DNA of 64,000 bases from Ganoderma boninense (taxonomy: Eukaryota; Basidiomycota; Agaricomycetes; Polyporales; Polyporaceae), in the NCBI GenBank assembly GCA_002900995.3, contig CM035315.1, positions 2,325,826 to 2,389,825 of the forward strand, read 5' to 3'. Both the position numbers and the translations under genes were made by a program. Every line of letters starts with the position of its first letter. The first letter of the stretch is position 1. Below the pieces are notes generated by a model. It did not search any database. It had not been told where the DNA came from and was given only the letters and a program-made list of their open reading frames with translations. This document shows, in pieces, positions 20,014 through 32,309 of the stretch.

Positions 20014-23000
20014 TCATGATACCTCGACTGTTCGAAGGAACTTCTCGTACATAGTGGAGTGAATATTGCGCACGCGAGTAGCGTCGGTGAAGAACGGAGT
20101 CCGAATCTGTCCCTGCGCCTAAGCGCATGCCATGTCACAACGTATCAGAATTTCCGTCAGAGCAGGACAGAAGGAAACAGACGTACCACAGCTAACGGTC
20201 GGCTTCGGTCGAGGTGATGGACGAGCTTGTTGGTCATTTCAGCGAGGGCGGCATTGTGCCTGAAGTTTGAACGGTCGGGAAGAACGTCCGGAAGAATGGT
20301 AATGAGCTTTGGTACACTGCGCGCCAGTTGGTCAAGCTCTGCAGACTCGTCCACACTGAGGACGCCGTCTCCCTGAACGAGACGCTCGCGAAGTTGAGGG
20401 AGGCGGTGATGGCATGCGTGTAGTCCATAAATGCCTATAGCAGCAGAACAAATGTAAGTCACACCTCGACGACTCTCAGAGCTCGTGTAAAAGCCGCCGA
20501 CCTTTCCACGGTCATTCCAGCCGCTCACAGACCGACCCTCAAAGGGTTCCAGCAGCTCCCTCAACAAGATGAGATCTTGCCTGATGACGGCGTCTGGTGC
20601 GAGGTTGAGGACAGCGATCTGGTGTGCTGCATCGTATAGCCCGGCTTGAAGGTAGAGCTCATAGGCACCATATATGTTCCCACTGTCCAGAGCATAGATG
20701 GCCTGGCACAACGATGTCTCAGTCTATGGTATCCAAAGACCAGCGGCCACAACACAAATAACGCACCTTCGCCTCATTGATCCACGCCATAGGTATCCTG
20801 AGACTGCCCACTAGTCCGCGTGTGACCCAGTCGTCGAGTTTGGCCCCCGAGCGAGTCAACAACTCCTTGATAGCTTTCATCCGCCTGTTTCGAAGTCGTT
20901 AACCACCCAATTCACGGCATTGCGGAGGGAAAGACTTACCCAACAGGTGCCTCAAGGTGCAGCAGCACGAAGACGGCCTCCTGGATCATACCCAGCTGCT
21001 CCAGCTGTGACGCGTAGCTGTTGGCAAGAAGGTCTGCACTAGGACTGTGTCCTTCCACGTCACTGTCTTCATCGTCGTCCTCGCTCCGCACGATCGTATC
21101 CCGGTCTGCCAAGTCTCGTATCCGCAAGCAGCGCGAAAGGATGATGTAAAGATGCCACGGCAGGCGGTAGTCGGCCGGCGATGCGCTGAACGAGAAAGGC
21201 GATAAAATGGAGGAGAGGTTGCACCCGGGGTCTGCGAAGAGCTTGATGAGTGCGTATAGCGCGTCGGGTGGTTGCGCATTTGCCGGTGTTTTCCACTTGG
21301 GGGCGGCGCTCTGGTCGTCTGAAGGTCGCTCGGTATACCATGGCACTGGGGCTGCGACGCTGGAAAGGTCTTCACGCCACAGGCGGTCGTACTCCTCGAA
21401 CACGTCCGCTATCGAGGCATCCATCGGCATGCCGAACCAGAGCTGCAGGCCAAAGGCGCGCTTCCAATCCAGGCCCTTTGCGAGATCGACGTCCGCACAT
21501 TGCTCTACCCCGCTGCCTCCAGAGCCCTCTAGGGTGCCCGCGATCCCAGCGAGGAGCGCATACACCTTGCGAGTATTCTCCCCGACGTGTGCGTCAATGC
21601 GCTGCTCGCGCCAAATGTCGAGCTGGCTCTGCAGGTCCGCGCGAAAGTCCGCGTCTCCTGGACATTGGGCGATCAGGGAGGCAAGCTTGGCGTTGCCGCC
21701 GTCCATCGCCTTCTCGCATGCACGCTCAACTTGATATCCGCTGAGCAGGGTGAAGAGAATGTTGTCCCAACGCGCATCGAGGTTCTTGCGAAGGTCCGCC
21801 TCCATGACGGACGAAACTGCGGTTTTGAGCCATTTAGACAGTTCGGTCTTGCGGCGAATGTTGGCGATGCGTTGCCGAGCGGAGATGTCGGGAATCTGCT
21901 CGAGGCGGAAGTCAATGTTGTCGAATAGCGCATGCCCTAGACGGAATAGCGTCGGCTCGAAGGACTGGTCCGTGGATGCAAACTGGGACACGAAGGACGC
22001 GAAGGACAAGTCGGACGAAGGGTTGGCGAAAGGAACGCCGTCTTCGTCTTCTTCGATAGTGGTATTGCTGAGGTGATGTGAAAGTAGGCGAGACGCTTGT
22101 GTAGATGCATCGGCCGTCGTGCCGGCGAGTAATGGCACACTTGTTATTTTGACGGTGGACGCGTTTGCCGACGATTCCCTGCGCCAGAAGTTGAGACTCG
22201 GTCGAATGTCTTCGAAAAAGAGGGGTACGCACGGTGAACTAGATGGACCACACAGTTCCCCCAGATGCAGTAGCAACCCACCCGGACCCCACCCTACACG
22301 AAAAGAGCGGCCCAACGCCAGCCCCGCATCAATATATGCGCCTTCGCGGCCGACAAATGCCGACGCAGCGCTTTCCACGCGTGCGTACTTGCGCGATGGT
22401 CGATACGGCTCTGGTTCGATGTCATGCGCGAAGGACGCACGCTAATTATGCGCCACTTAGCACTCAACCACGCGTATGAATGGAGTTAAGACACACCTGA
22501 CGTGAATCCGCCCGCAGACCATCGCCCTCGGAATCCCTGCTGTGCTTCCTGTTCAAGGTCGACTTGAGCTGGAGCAGCTTCCGGCGTGGTTGAGGCTCAT
22601 TCAACACTCTGAGAACCTGTTCTTCCTCCGGCATCCGGAACAACGACGTTTGCATAACATGCATCCTCTGAGGGTCCACTCCAAGTTCCCTGGCCCGTGG
22701 AATGATGGTGGGGTCACCCTGTCGAGCGAGCTGGCCTGAAGTGAGTTGCGCACGTCGTCCCCTTCGTCGCCGGAGAGCGTCCTCATCACTCTCGCTTTCG
22801 CTCTCTTCCTCCTCATTCGCCTCTTCTTCGTCCTCTTCATCCTCTTCCTCCTCGTCCTCTTCACTTGACTCTTCCTCGTAAGCAGCCTGTGGACGGGTCA
22901 CCGGGCGCAAGTCGTCCTCGTCCATGGATTCGTCTTCGTCTCTGGCGTGGTTCTGTGCCACAGGCGGGGGCTTTTGTGGCGGAACCTCCATCGAGACATC

Positions 23001-23048
23001 TTCCTCCTCATCCTCGCTGTCGGTGACGTAGGCCCTGAAGCGCGCCAT
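20014..23048 (-). CDS. NUP96: nucleoporin Nup96 (Nup145C), encoded separately from Nup98
   Basis: A scaffold component of the Y-complex of the nuclear pore. Exon 1 (23048-22497) starts MARFRAYVTDSEDEEEDVSM and is highly acidic. Exon 2 (about 22442-20940) has the conserved FRVGWGPGG segment and the Nup96 domain (LLSGYQVERACEKAMDGGN, REQRIDAHVGENTRKVYALL). Exon 3 (20884-20767) has KELLTRSGAKLDDWVTRGL. Later exons carry LPQLRERLV and SVPKLITILPDVLPDRSNF, and a last 105-nt exon (20118-20014) ends RNIHSTMYEKFLRTVEVS. In many fungi and animals Nup96 is cut from a Nup98-Nup96 precursor; here it begins with its own Met and no GLFG repeats precede it. One intron near 20500-20440 is ambiguous: splicing at the best sites leaves a one-base frame difference, whereas reading through stays in frame. 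It is divergent from the PDK1-type kinase. Confidence 0.9.
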
Positions 23049-23424
23049 AGTGGAGAGAGAGGATGGAGGTTCGGAGAGAAGGACAAGGTGTGTGTGGCAC
23101 GCAAGCGAGCGAGCGCTCTCGATTGTTGACAAGTTGTGGGCCAAGCGCCTGCGCCGCCTCTTCTAGCTCCAGCCAGAATCCTGTACGCCTTGCACGCGTC
23201 CTCGTCCGTCCTCTCCTCGACGATGAGCACGCATATGCATTCTCACCACTTCTAGTCTCTCCCCCCATCCACAAAGGCGCTGTGAACATGTGATGATTGG
23301 CCTCACTCCTACTCTGGCAGATGGATGGCAACACTGACGAACGCACGCAATTCGATGCAGACCGGCCTTTTTAAATCTCGACTCCTTCACGACCCGCGTG
23401 ATATCCTGAGCTCGTCTTACGACC
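23049..23424. promoter_or_regulatory. divergent promoter shared by Nup96 and the PDK1-type kinase
   Basis: Only 376 nt separate the two start codons, which point away from each other, so both promoters and 5' UTRs lie here. The stretch is rich in CT/AG tracts and has no clear TATA box in correct position. Shared control is an inference from spacing. Confidence 0.55.
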
Positions 23425-25695
23425 ATGACCGACACTCCATCCTCCTCTGACACACGGCGCATAGCTGGAAGCAACCCCCCGCCATGGGCTCTCGCGGAGA
23501 TCCGAGACGATTCCAGGAGCTTAGGGGACCGTTATGATCCTCTGGTCACCTCGCCATCTGCCGGAGCCAATGCATCTTCTGGGTCAAGATTATCGTCAAA
23601 ACCGTCGAGAATGGTGCAGCCGTCCGATTTTCATTTTGGAAAGGAGCTAGGGAGCGGTTCATGGTCGACTGTACGTTCCATCATCGTCTGCAAAGGGAAT
23701 CGTCCTCAATCGGGCACTTAGGTTATGGAAGCGACCCATGTTAACACAGGCAAGCTCTACGCCGTGAAGATACTCAGTAAAGCGCAGCTTATCAAGCTGA
23801 AGAAGGTCAAGTACGCGACGGTCGAGAAGGATGCCTTGGTGAAGCTGTCAGGGAAGCATCCCGGGATCGTGAGGATGCATGCTGCTTTCCAAGATGAAAC
23901 ATCACTTTGTGAGCCAAATAACTGTTCCATTTCCCCTCCCTCCCGCTCAGTATATGCGTACGGAAGACTTTGTGTTGGATCTCGCCCCCCATGGAGACCT
24001 AGCCGACCTTGTAAAGAAGCATGGCTCGCTCTCTCTACGGTGCGCCCGTTGGTATACCGCCCAGGTTGTGGATGCCGTTCTCTGGATGCATAGCAATGGC
24101 ATAGTGCACAGGGACATGAAACCGGAGAACGTGCTATTAGACGACGAGTTGAGGGTCAAGCTCGCGGATTTCGGTTCGGCATACATGTCGGCAGACGGTG
24201 ACTTGTGTGGGTACAACAATCTCCACATCCACAAAGTCTAATCTCATATTTCTTCAAGCACCTCGCGCGAGCAGCTTCGTCGGAAGTGCAGCATATGTCT
24301 CCCCCGAGCTTCTAGACCGTTCATCGAAGACTACCAGCAGCAGGTAGATCGCCAATATAGGGTCGACTACACTCCTGCTGATCGCCCTTCTATCTAGTTC
24401 CGATATATGGGCTATCGGCTGTACGCTGTATTTCATGGTCGCCGGCACTCCGGCATTCGCAGCCATTAACGACTACCAGAGTTTCCGCAAGATCGAAGCC
24501 CTTGACTACTCCTTCCCAGACGGTTTCTACGATCTGGCCAAAGATTTCGTACAAAGGCTTGTGGTAGGTCTCCCCATATTTAACCACACGCCACTATCGC
24601 TCACACCCTACCAGGTACTGGACCCGTCCGAGCGGCTCGGTGTCGAGCCCAAGTCCTCCCCCTCGCAGTTACGAGAGCACCCATTGTTTACTGAACCCGT
24701 CGAATCGGTCGCGTCAGGAGAGCCCGGCAGCATGCCAATATCCTGGGACACCCTCTGGATCGACCCGCCAGCCTGTCCAGAAACAGGAATCGTGCAACCA
24801 GCTCCAACCGCTTCTCTCCCTGATGACGAAGACGACAGCTTGTGGGATAACGTTGTGCACGAGTTCAGCCTCGTGAACCTCAACACCGTCGGCGCCAACG
24901 GGAACGCGAAAGGCAGCGGGGGACCACACTCCCCGACCAGCTTGTTGCTTCCGACCGGGCCGCTTGTCGATGTGCCTCCTGATGTCGTCCCTGCACAGGC
25001 CACCGGGACGGTGGAAGACCGGCAACCCCCGACAGAAACCGATCCTGCCGACACTGATTCTGCCAACAAGACTGCTCAGGATGTCAGCGACGCCGCCGTT
25101 ACTGTTACTCCCCCGATTACCGCCTGCAGTAACGAACCTGTCCACGGCGATGTCGGGGCTGCCGACGATCCCGCGTTGAAAGGAAAGGACTGGTTAGTGA
25201 TCAACATGCGCCTTCCCTACAGTGGTCTTCTCGCCGTCTGACGTGATGTCCAGGTCCGGAGTGTTGGCCACAGGAGAGACCGTCTGTTGCGTGTCCTCCG
25301 TCAGAACACCCGTGCGGCGCGGCCTGTACAAGCACCCGCGGCCGTGCGCCCTGATCCTGACCACCGGCCCACGTGTCTTGTGCGTCCCCTTGGACGACGC
25401 CGACAAGGCGTCTAAGAAGCTCGAGGCCAAACATGTGTTCGTGTTCCCGAACCGACCCATCAGCAAGTCTCCACCCAAGGGCGAGAAGGTCCTGGGGGGC
25501 TGCAAGATGGATGGCGAACAACGCAAGCTAATCCTGCTGACGGTCAGTCGATCGGTGGTTAAGTCGACCCTGCTTCTGAACCCGCCCCGCTGACGATCTC
25601 GACAGGGCGAGAAGGAATATGCGTACGAATTTTCTGAGGAGGCGGCACTCGTAAGATGGACCCGGGAAGTTACGGCCGTCCTAAACGCGCAATAG
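23425..25695 (+). CDS. 3-phosphoinositide-dependent protein kinase 1 (PDK1/Pkh/Ksg1 type)
   Basis: An AGC-family Ser/Thr kinase that activates other AGC kinases by phosphorylating their activation loops. After a Ser-rich N-terminus (MTDTPSSSDTRRIAGS) the kinase domain starts FHFGKELGSGSWSTV. The catalytic Lys is in LYAVKILSKAQLI, HRDMKPENVLL is the catalytic loop, and LADFGSAY is the DFG motif. The activation-loop end SFVGSAAYVSPELL is typical of PDK1. DIWAIGCTLYFMVAGTPAF and DPSERLGV close the lobe. A Pro/Asp-rich linker leads to a C-terminal PH-type domain (GLYKHPRPCALILTTGPRVL to YEFSEEAALVRWTREV). Exons begin 23425-23670, 23722-23908 and 23967; further short introns interrupt it near 24210, 24345, 24565, 25195 and 25545. 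The stop is at 25693-25695. Confidence 0.9.
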
Positions 25696-28666
25696 CTGGA
25701 CATCTGGCTTGCAGTCTATTTATTGGAGTCCTTGACCGGCGTGAACTTCGTTCTGCGTGGTTAGAACATACATTTTCATGGGCCTGTGTCGTTGAATAGA
25801 GGATGGGACCTGCATTGATGGTTGCTGGACGGTTACCAAATTGTCCGCGCTGTGCGACCCAGTATGTGTTGCTCAATATTTGAAGACTTCATCGACTGCC
25901 TTGTTCCCCGTCCGCGACATTCACTTGCGATCAGATCTGGACTTGTTGTTGCCGAGCCTTGACAGCGTCCGGCAACGAGCTGCGGTTAGATCTGCGCTGG
26001 CCAGGTGTCTGGTTCCAAAAATCTTCCATCTCCAGAGACAATTGCGTTGTCATTGACGACTCAGCGGAACCTTAGATTGTCGGCGGCGGAGACTTATAGT
26101 CAGGCTCGGAGCGCGCACCCTTTATCTCTCCACTCTCCACGAACAATCGGAGGGATGCGAGTAGCTGGAGAAATTTGGAGACCCCGTGGTCAGCCTCCAG
26201 GCCTCCTCCGTGGAAACAATGGTCCCGCGAAAGCGCGGGTTGAGCTCCGATCGCCGGTCCCCCGCCACCAAACTAAGTAAGGGACAAAGCGACCGCTGCG
26301 CAAGCACTGTTCATTGTTCAGCGGAAGGAGTGCGCCGCCGCCCTTGCGCCGACGGAGTCCTCCGCCGCGTACACGCGGACGGGACGAGATCCGACGACCG
26401 TGATGACGCGGGGACGGGCTTCGGGCCTTTTACCGTCCCAGAGGGTGCGCGGCGATACACAGGACTCTGCGCTTGCGTCCGAGTCCGGGCCAAGAGACCC
26501 GGGGCTGTACGCGTTCTCAGCGGGACACGGCACGCCGACGGGAGAGTCTCGCCAAGGCGCGGCACTCTGTTTGTGCCTCTTCTTTTCTCGTGACAACCGC
26601 TCGGGCTAGGCCGAGGCTTCCCAGCTCCTCAGACCGCGGTACTGGGGAAGCGTGCCAGGGGGCATTAGTATTGATATTCGTGTGAAGGCTACTATGTCAG
26701 GGTCACGAAGTTCTTCACTGTACTAGTGCTGGGCCTTACTAGCCGGCCGTGGGCCAGTGTGCCACCCGAAGCACCGCTGTCTAGATGCTTAGGTTGACTT
26801 CAAGTTTGCGGTTATGTCGGAAGCTGGAGGCTGCTCTTCGATGGCAATACAGCTGACGCTGCCTCTAAACTGGCGTATTGGATCCTGAACCCTCTACCTT
26901 TTTAAATAGGGACGATGTCGGGTTCTCTAGCCAGCAACTGCGGTGCCTGACAGGGCGACGTGGGTTGGGACGGGGGCATTAGCCTACCGGTCTTTACGTC
27001 CCGCATCTGGCCATTCCTTGGTGCGTGACGGAGTGAGGCCAGTGAAGCCTCCTTTTTATAGGACTGGCAGCGCAAATATCGTGTTGTTGGCTGATCCGAG
27101 GGTAACCGCTTCCGTTGGAGCGTAAAACACTGCCTCAGCGTTCCCGCGAGGGTGAAGACTGCGCGAGCTGACAGGCATGAAACCTCGCAATCTACTAAAG
27201 GAATTTGGAGGCGGAGCTTGGCGTGCCACGCCATATGAACAATGAGCACTCAGTGACATGCTGAAGACAGGATAATAGCAAGAAGATTACCTAGTGGAGC
27301 GGGCGTCCTCGATCCCTCAATCATCCTCTGGTCCAGAGGCCGGGTGCAATGCATGTATTCGCAGAGGCTTCCAAGCATAGCTCGTCTTCATCATCTCCGC
27401 GGACTTGTACATTGTCAGTATGCAGTAGCGACGGGCCGACCGCGGGTCGGATGGTGTGGTCGTAAGCCATCCATTGGGATGTGCTTCAGCTCATGCAGTT
27501 GCGAACGGTCTTCGCAGCGATCATGCAGGGCGATTGCGAGCCAGCGACGCCACAGGAAGTTGGTGGCGCATGCCACGACCATGTGTTCGAGCGCATCATG
27601 TGAGGCAGGGCAATCGACTTCTCGTAGTCCTTTGGGTCGATTTCTGTCAGCACAGGATTTACGGGCTGAGATCGCGCTAAGCGTATGGCTTCTGGCGGCC
27701 TGGCAGACAGCGGTCAGAAGGTGGCGCGGTAAATTGGATAAGAATTATAAATGGCGGGGTCGCTCCGACTCCGCACTCATCTCATCTCACGACACCGCTG
27801 GTCCACTCCGGGAGCTGACCGACCGAACAGTCTTCCAGGCCTGCGGAGGTTAGCTCCAAAATCACATGCATCTTCCGACCATGGTCCGTTTGGCAACTGG
27901 CTTCAGACGAACCGCGCTTTATCTGCGCACTATCGTCATCTGAGCGAGTTTGCATTATGACCAGAGTTGAACGACTTCATCCCGTCAAACTGGCGGCGAC
28001 CGGGGAGTGGCGGGCGCCACCTTGTGTGTCTCGTCTCGGGCTTGATCGCGCTCGTGCTTGTGGCCCAATTCGCTGGCTTGTTGTATTGACGTTCTCCACT
28101 TCCATGAACTATGCGCCCACCGTCTCAAGATGGGGACGGGGCCGCATGATAACCGGGTCGGCCAGTTGCAATGCCGGAGGAGGTGAAACCTAAACTAGCC
28201 TCTTCAATCAGGACCTGGTGTCTGGGTTGCTCGGTATCGCGCGGTTGCTGCGTTAAGCTTTGTGAGAGCGTACAGGTGACACCCATGTTCGACCACCGGT
28301 AGACGAGTCTCGCAGTGGCATTGATACGGTGTCGCGCCAGTTGTGTTGTGGGCTCTCACCTGACTGACTGTGTCTATCCCCTTGTATGGCTGGCGTGGGA
28401 CAGCTGGCCCACCTACCTACCGACCGGCGACGTCGGTGCCCGGCGGTGACGCTTGTCGTTTTGCCTTAATAGACGTGGTGCCAGCTAGGAAGCCGTCCAA
28501 TGCGGCCTGTGTGCTTTAAACGTGCGCAGCTCACTTGTCACCGCTACATTCATTTCGTAGATCCTTTTCACAAGGCACTTTACAAACATGGGATGCTACT
28601 GCGCAGGATTCACTCCGTCAGCTTAGCGTGCGTGCGAACCGGGACGGAGACGTCAGCACTCACCAG
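25696..28666. other. gene-poor region of about 3 kb
   Basis: Only short overlapping frames on both strands occur, rich in Arg, Ser and Cys and without recognisable motifs. I found no convincing exon chain, tRNA or terminal repeat. It could hold non-coding RNA or very decayed repeats, but nothing in the sequence shows this directly. Confidence 0.4.
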
Positions 28667-29357
28667 TTATTGAGCTTTTTGCAGCTGTGCCATTGCTGCG
28701 GCGAGCTGGACGGTCGCCTGCCACCAAACGGCGAAGCCCAAGCCGACGAAGCCGTGGAGCGTGCCCCACACTATTTCGGGGGTCACTTTGAACCTGTCGG
28801 ACGGTCAATTACGCGTGGAGGGAGGCTAGACGGCGTCGTGGGACGTACGACTCCGCGAACACGCCAAAGGTGTGGGGGATAAAGCGAGGCGCGTTGATGA
28901 GGACCGTGGAGCACGTAACGTGGTAGATGCAGAATGCAATGGCCAACGCCCGCTTGCCCGGGAGGAACTCTGCCGAGGGAATGCGGCGTAAACATCGGGT
29001 GTAAGATGTGAAAGAATAAGGACGCACCGGGCAGACTGAAGCAGAGGAGAGCCGCCACGCAGGCTGCCGCGGCCAGGGCCGCATAAAGCTACCGGGCAAA
29101 CCTCGCATGAGAACCTGAATGCCGAGAGAGCGGTTGGCCGTACCTTAATAAACACAATGGTGGTGTTGTTAAGCTGCAGGAAAGGAAGCCCCAAGGGTGA
29201 CCAGAGACCCTGGATTGCAATGGGCACATCCAGCGCGATATGGAGGAGGAAGATCACGGACCTGCGGACGCGACGGCGATAAGCTGACCGCTCGCTCCCC
29301 TCGGACCATTCCAAAGCACACTCACATAGGATGTCTGACTTGTATTCCCTGCGACAT
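28667..29357 (-). CDS. small four-helix membrane protein, unassigned
   Basis: Joining five short exons gives about 152 residues with consistent splice sites and phases. Exon 1 starts at 29357 (MSQGIQVRHP). The second exon follows GTGAGT..GCAG and reads VIFLLHIALDVPIAIQGLW with LPFLQLNNTTIVFIK. The third reads LYAALAAAACVAALLCFSLP. The fourth reads RALAIAFCIYHVTCSTVLIN and PRFIPHTFGVFAES. The last reads EIVWGTLHGFVGLGFAVWW and ends QLQKAQ-stop at 28667. Four hydrophobic segments are visible and there is no clear signal peptide. I do not recognise the family, so no function is offered. Regular splice signals and the absence of stops support a real gene. Confidence 0.6.
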
Positions 29358-29900
29358 GTTGACCGAGGCTCGAGGAGGAGGGGCGGCAGGAAGGGAGCGA
29401 GGGAGATAGTGGCGGACGGGAGGAAAGACCGTGACACGCACGCTGGAAATGGGCGCTCGTGTGGGCGGCTGTGAAACCAGGCACCGACGCGACAGGAGAC
29501 GAGCGGACACGTGGCAGGCCAAACCAATGGCGCTGGATCTGGCGATGGGATCGGTGATCGTCGGGTTGTTGAATTGATCGCAAGTCTCCTCGAACCGCGC
29601 ATCGCCTCCTGACACTCGCCGTCCGCGACTGTCGCGCGGGGGTCGCTGCGGCCAGCCGGCGGCATGGTTCAAAAATCGCGCGGCGGGCATCATGGATAGC
29701 GGGGAATCACACGGCGGACAGTTGAGTTCTCAGGCTGACGGATCAGTCATTGCGTGAACGTGAACCGTATGTGATACAACATGTCATCGTTGAGGATGAG
29801 TCTACTTCTTCTACAAAGCCCTTTTCCACCAGAAAAAAAAATCGTGACGTCTTGTCGCCGGATAGAGGTGTAAACCACACCGCATAAAACCACCGCGCTG
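29358..29900. other. intergenic between the membrane-protein and bHLH genes
   Basis: No gene supported. This is the upstream region of the four-helix protein and the downstream region of the bHLH gene, both on the minus strand. Long antisense frames through it show no motif. Confidence 0.45.
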
Positions 29901-32041
29901 TTAGTCTTCTTCGTCTATGTCACCCTCCGCCACGGACGACGCCCTCATCACCCCTGCAAAAGTCCGTCCAAAGACTCCACTCGAATACTCGCATGCGTCC
30001 ACGTCGCGCTCCAAGTCGACCACTTCCTGTCCGTCGGGCGGCGCGGCAGCCTCATCCCCCACGACGATGCGCATCCGTTGGACCTCCTGGCGCAGGCGTG
30101 CGATCTCCTCGTCGCGGCGGTCGATGCGGCCCTTCAGGACTTTGATGTACTCGTTGCCGCACCTGAGCAGCTGCAGCTTGCTCACGCCGCGGTTCGGGCC
30201 CTCCGCGTTGCCCTTGGGCGGCCCGCGCGGCGGCATCGCCCCTGGCAGGATCGGCTCGTCGGGGTAGCCCTCCTCGGAGGGCAGCGGGATCGGCGGGAGG
30301 AGGATGCGCAGGTCGTCGAATGACGTCTTGAGCGAGTCGCGCCGCTTCTGCTCCGCAGCCTTGTGCGACGACTTGCGCATCTGCGGTGGCATGAACGGCG
30401 TGCTCGGCGACGCGGTCATCGGCGTGACGACGCCCCCGCCGGCTAGACGGCGGGAGGACGGGTAAGTCAGCTCCAGGCGGCGTTACGAGGGTGAATGGAA
30501 CGAACCTGGCCGGATAGGCTTCAGTGCAGGGCTGATAAGTGGGGCCCCGGATCCTTTGTCTGCAGCCTTCGTCTTGGCCGCTGTGGCGCCTGTACTCGAC
30601 CGCGTCGCAGGTTTTCCTTCCTTAGGTTTCAGGGCTGTATTCCCATCCCGTATGCTGGACTGAGACGGCAGGCTGTTTCCGACCGCTAGTCTACCAAGCT
30701 TGAACATCTGGGCCGGTGTTACCGGCTGGATAGGTGTGGGTTGAGGGTCGCTGATGGGGGACGAAGGCGAGGTAGGTATCGGCGGTGTAGGTGACATCGA
30801 CGGCCCCGATATAGCCGACAACGGCACGTCCGGGGGCGGGTGCGCAGGAGGCGGCATGGGTGGATCGACTGGAGACGGCGTGTCTTTTGGGATGTCGTTG
30901 AATCCCGGGACGCCACGGTGCGCGGGACTAGGCTGCATGGACGATGGCGCAGTGGCGGGGAAGAGCGGGGTGTTGGTAGCGGAGCGCGTCGCACGCGCAG
31001 TGCCCCGTTTACTGCTGGACGCGCCGCTATTCCTTTCGGTGGGAGAGGGTCGCTTACGCGCAGGCCGAGTCGCTACGGCGGACTCGTCGCCGCTAGACGA
31101 CGCGTTGGGACGCTTGGTTCCGGCAGTCGTAGAACTACGTATACGATTCGTCGGCTGGGAAGACGAAGCATGCGCAAGGGTATTTGTGGTGTTGTAGGAT
31201 CCGAGAATAGGACTTGAAATAGGCGGAAGTTCGCTCATATCCAGCTCGCCAGGGGATGGAAGAGGAAACGCAGGAGGTTGGAAAGCGATGTGCGCAGGTG
31301 CAGAGTGTGGTGCGGACGGAAGGATGTGCGACATTTGGGGTATAAAGTTCTGCATCATATTCTGGTTCTGGGTCATCGCACCGAGCGGATTGTTGTTGCT
31401 CGAGTGGAGGAGCATAGGGGAGACATAGTCGGTATTTTGGGTGGCACGAAGTTCGCCAGAGGGAACTACGAAACTTTGAGCAAACAGGTAGCCATCGGTC
31501 GAAGAATACCACACGCACGTGGAGTCGGGAGGCCAAACTGGGATCCGTCTCTCTGGCGGTCGAGGACTGGGACTGGTGGCATGGTGGAGGAAAAGGAGCT
31601 CTGACCGCCGCTCAGGAGTTCTAACTGAGAAAATTGTTAGGACCTACTTTCCCCAACCACAGCCCTCGGATAAACTGCTCCATGTCTCCTGTACCGCGCG
31701 CCCTGCCGGGGATAAGAAGGCTAGGAACGTACCTGTTGCTGGAAGATCTGGTTCTGCAACTGCTGCAGCTGCTGCAGTTGGTTTAACCTAAGCTGGTGCT
31801 CCAATAGCGCCTGAGGGTTCGCTCCAGGGGTCGGATGTCCTTGATGATGGTTTGGCTGTGCCTGAGGGTCCTGCAGGGCGAGCAAGCTTTCGAACATCTC
31901 CATATTGACCTGCTGCTGAAGATTGCCGAGCTGCTGCTGTTGCTGGAAGGTCAGCTGGGGCTGAGGTTGGGACCCCTGAGGGCTGCCATTGAAGATGTCT
32001 CCAGTATCTCGAGAAGGATCCTGGGGATAGAAGGGATGCAT
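29901..32041 (-). CDS. bHLH transcription factor with Gln-rich N-terminus
   Basis: A nuclear DNA-binding protein. Exon 1 starts at 32041 (MHPFYPQDPSRD) and is very Gln-rich (LTFQQQQQLGNLQQQ, LNQLQQLQQLQNQIFQQQ). The long middle exon (to about 30483) is rich in Ser, Pro and Thr with basic patches (TRPARKRPSPTER). The last exon has the basic helix-loop-helix: RKSSHKAAEQKRRDSLKTSF is the basic region and first helix, with the His-Glu-Arg spacing of E-box (CACGTG-type) binders. A loop of about 50 residues rich in Pro and Gly follows, longer than usual. The second helix reads SKLQLLRCGNEYIKVLKGRI and continues as a leucine-zipper-like coil. The C-terminus is acidic (DIDEED-stop). Targets are unknown. 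Confidence 0.85.
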
Positions 32042-32216
32042 GGGACTCCCAAGCTGGAGACGGGAAAATAGCAATGAGAGGCCGAAGCAAGTCGAAGGCC
32101 AGCCAAAGCCAAGCGGCGCGCGCGCATCCAATTCGGACGCCGGCGAGTTTCGGGAGTCGGTCCTGGTCACCCGCAAAATTACCTGCTGTAATGTTTTGTA
32201 GTCGACCGTGGATTAT

Positions 32217-32297
32217 TCCCGTTTAGCTCAGTTGGTAGAGCGCGTCACTAGTATATTCGCTATGACGAGGTCAGTCGTTCGAGTCGGCTAATGGGAA
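32217..32297 (+). tRNA. tRNA-Thr (anticodon AGT) with an 8-nt intron
   Basis: A full cloverleaf folds by eye. Acceptor TCCCGTT pairs with AATGGGA, with A as discriminator. The D-arm is TAGCTCAGTTGGTAGAGC. Anticodon stem CGTCA pairs with TGACG (32243-32247 and 32263-32267). The T-arm is AGTCG-TTCGAGT-CGGCT. The anticodon loop is 15 nt: C-T-AGT-A, then an extra TATTCGCT (32254-32261), then A. This fits an intron at the canonical site one base 3' of the anticodon. The internal A box (32224 on) and B box GTTCGAGTC (32277-32285) are present. Confidence 0.9.
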
Positions 32298-32301
32298 AAC
32301 C

Positions 32302-32305
32302 TTTT
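32302..32305 (+). terminator. RNA polymerase III terminator (T4) of tRNA-Thr
   Basis: A run of four T begins five bases after the tRNA 3' end, as expected for Pol III termination. Confidence 0.6.
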
Positions 32306-32309
32306 ACCC

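Noticed and set aside
22119..22445. Plus-strand frames opposite Nup96
   Set aside because: They lie entirely within Nup96 coding exons, show no motif, and reflect GC-rich codon use.
27344..27853. 169-residue plus-strand frame in the 25.7-28.7 kb region
   Set aside because: It is rich in Cys, Arg and Ser with no domain, and resembles chance open frames in GC-rich DNA.
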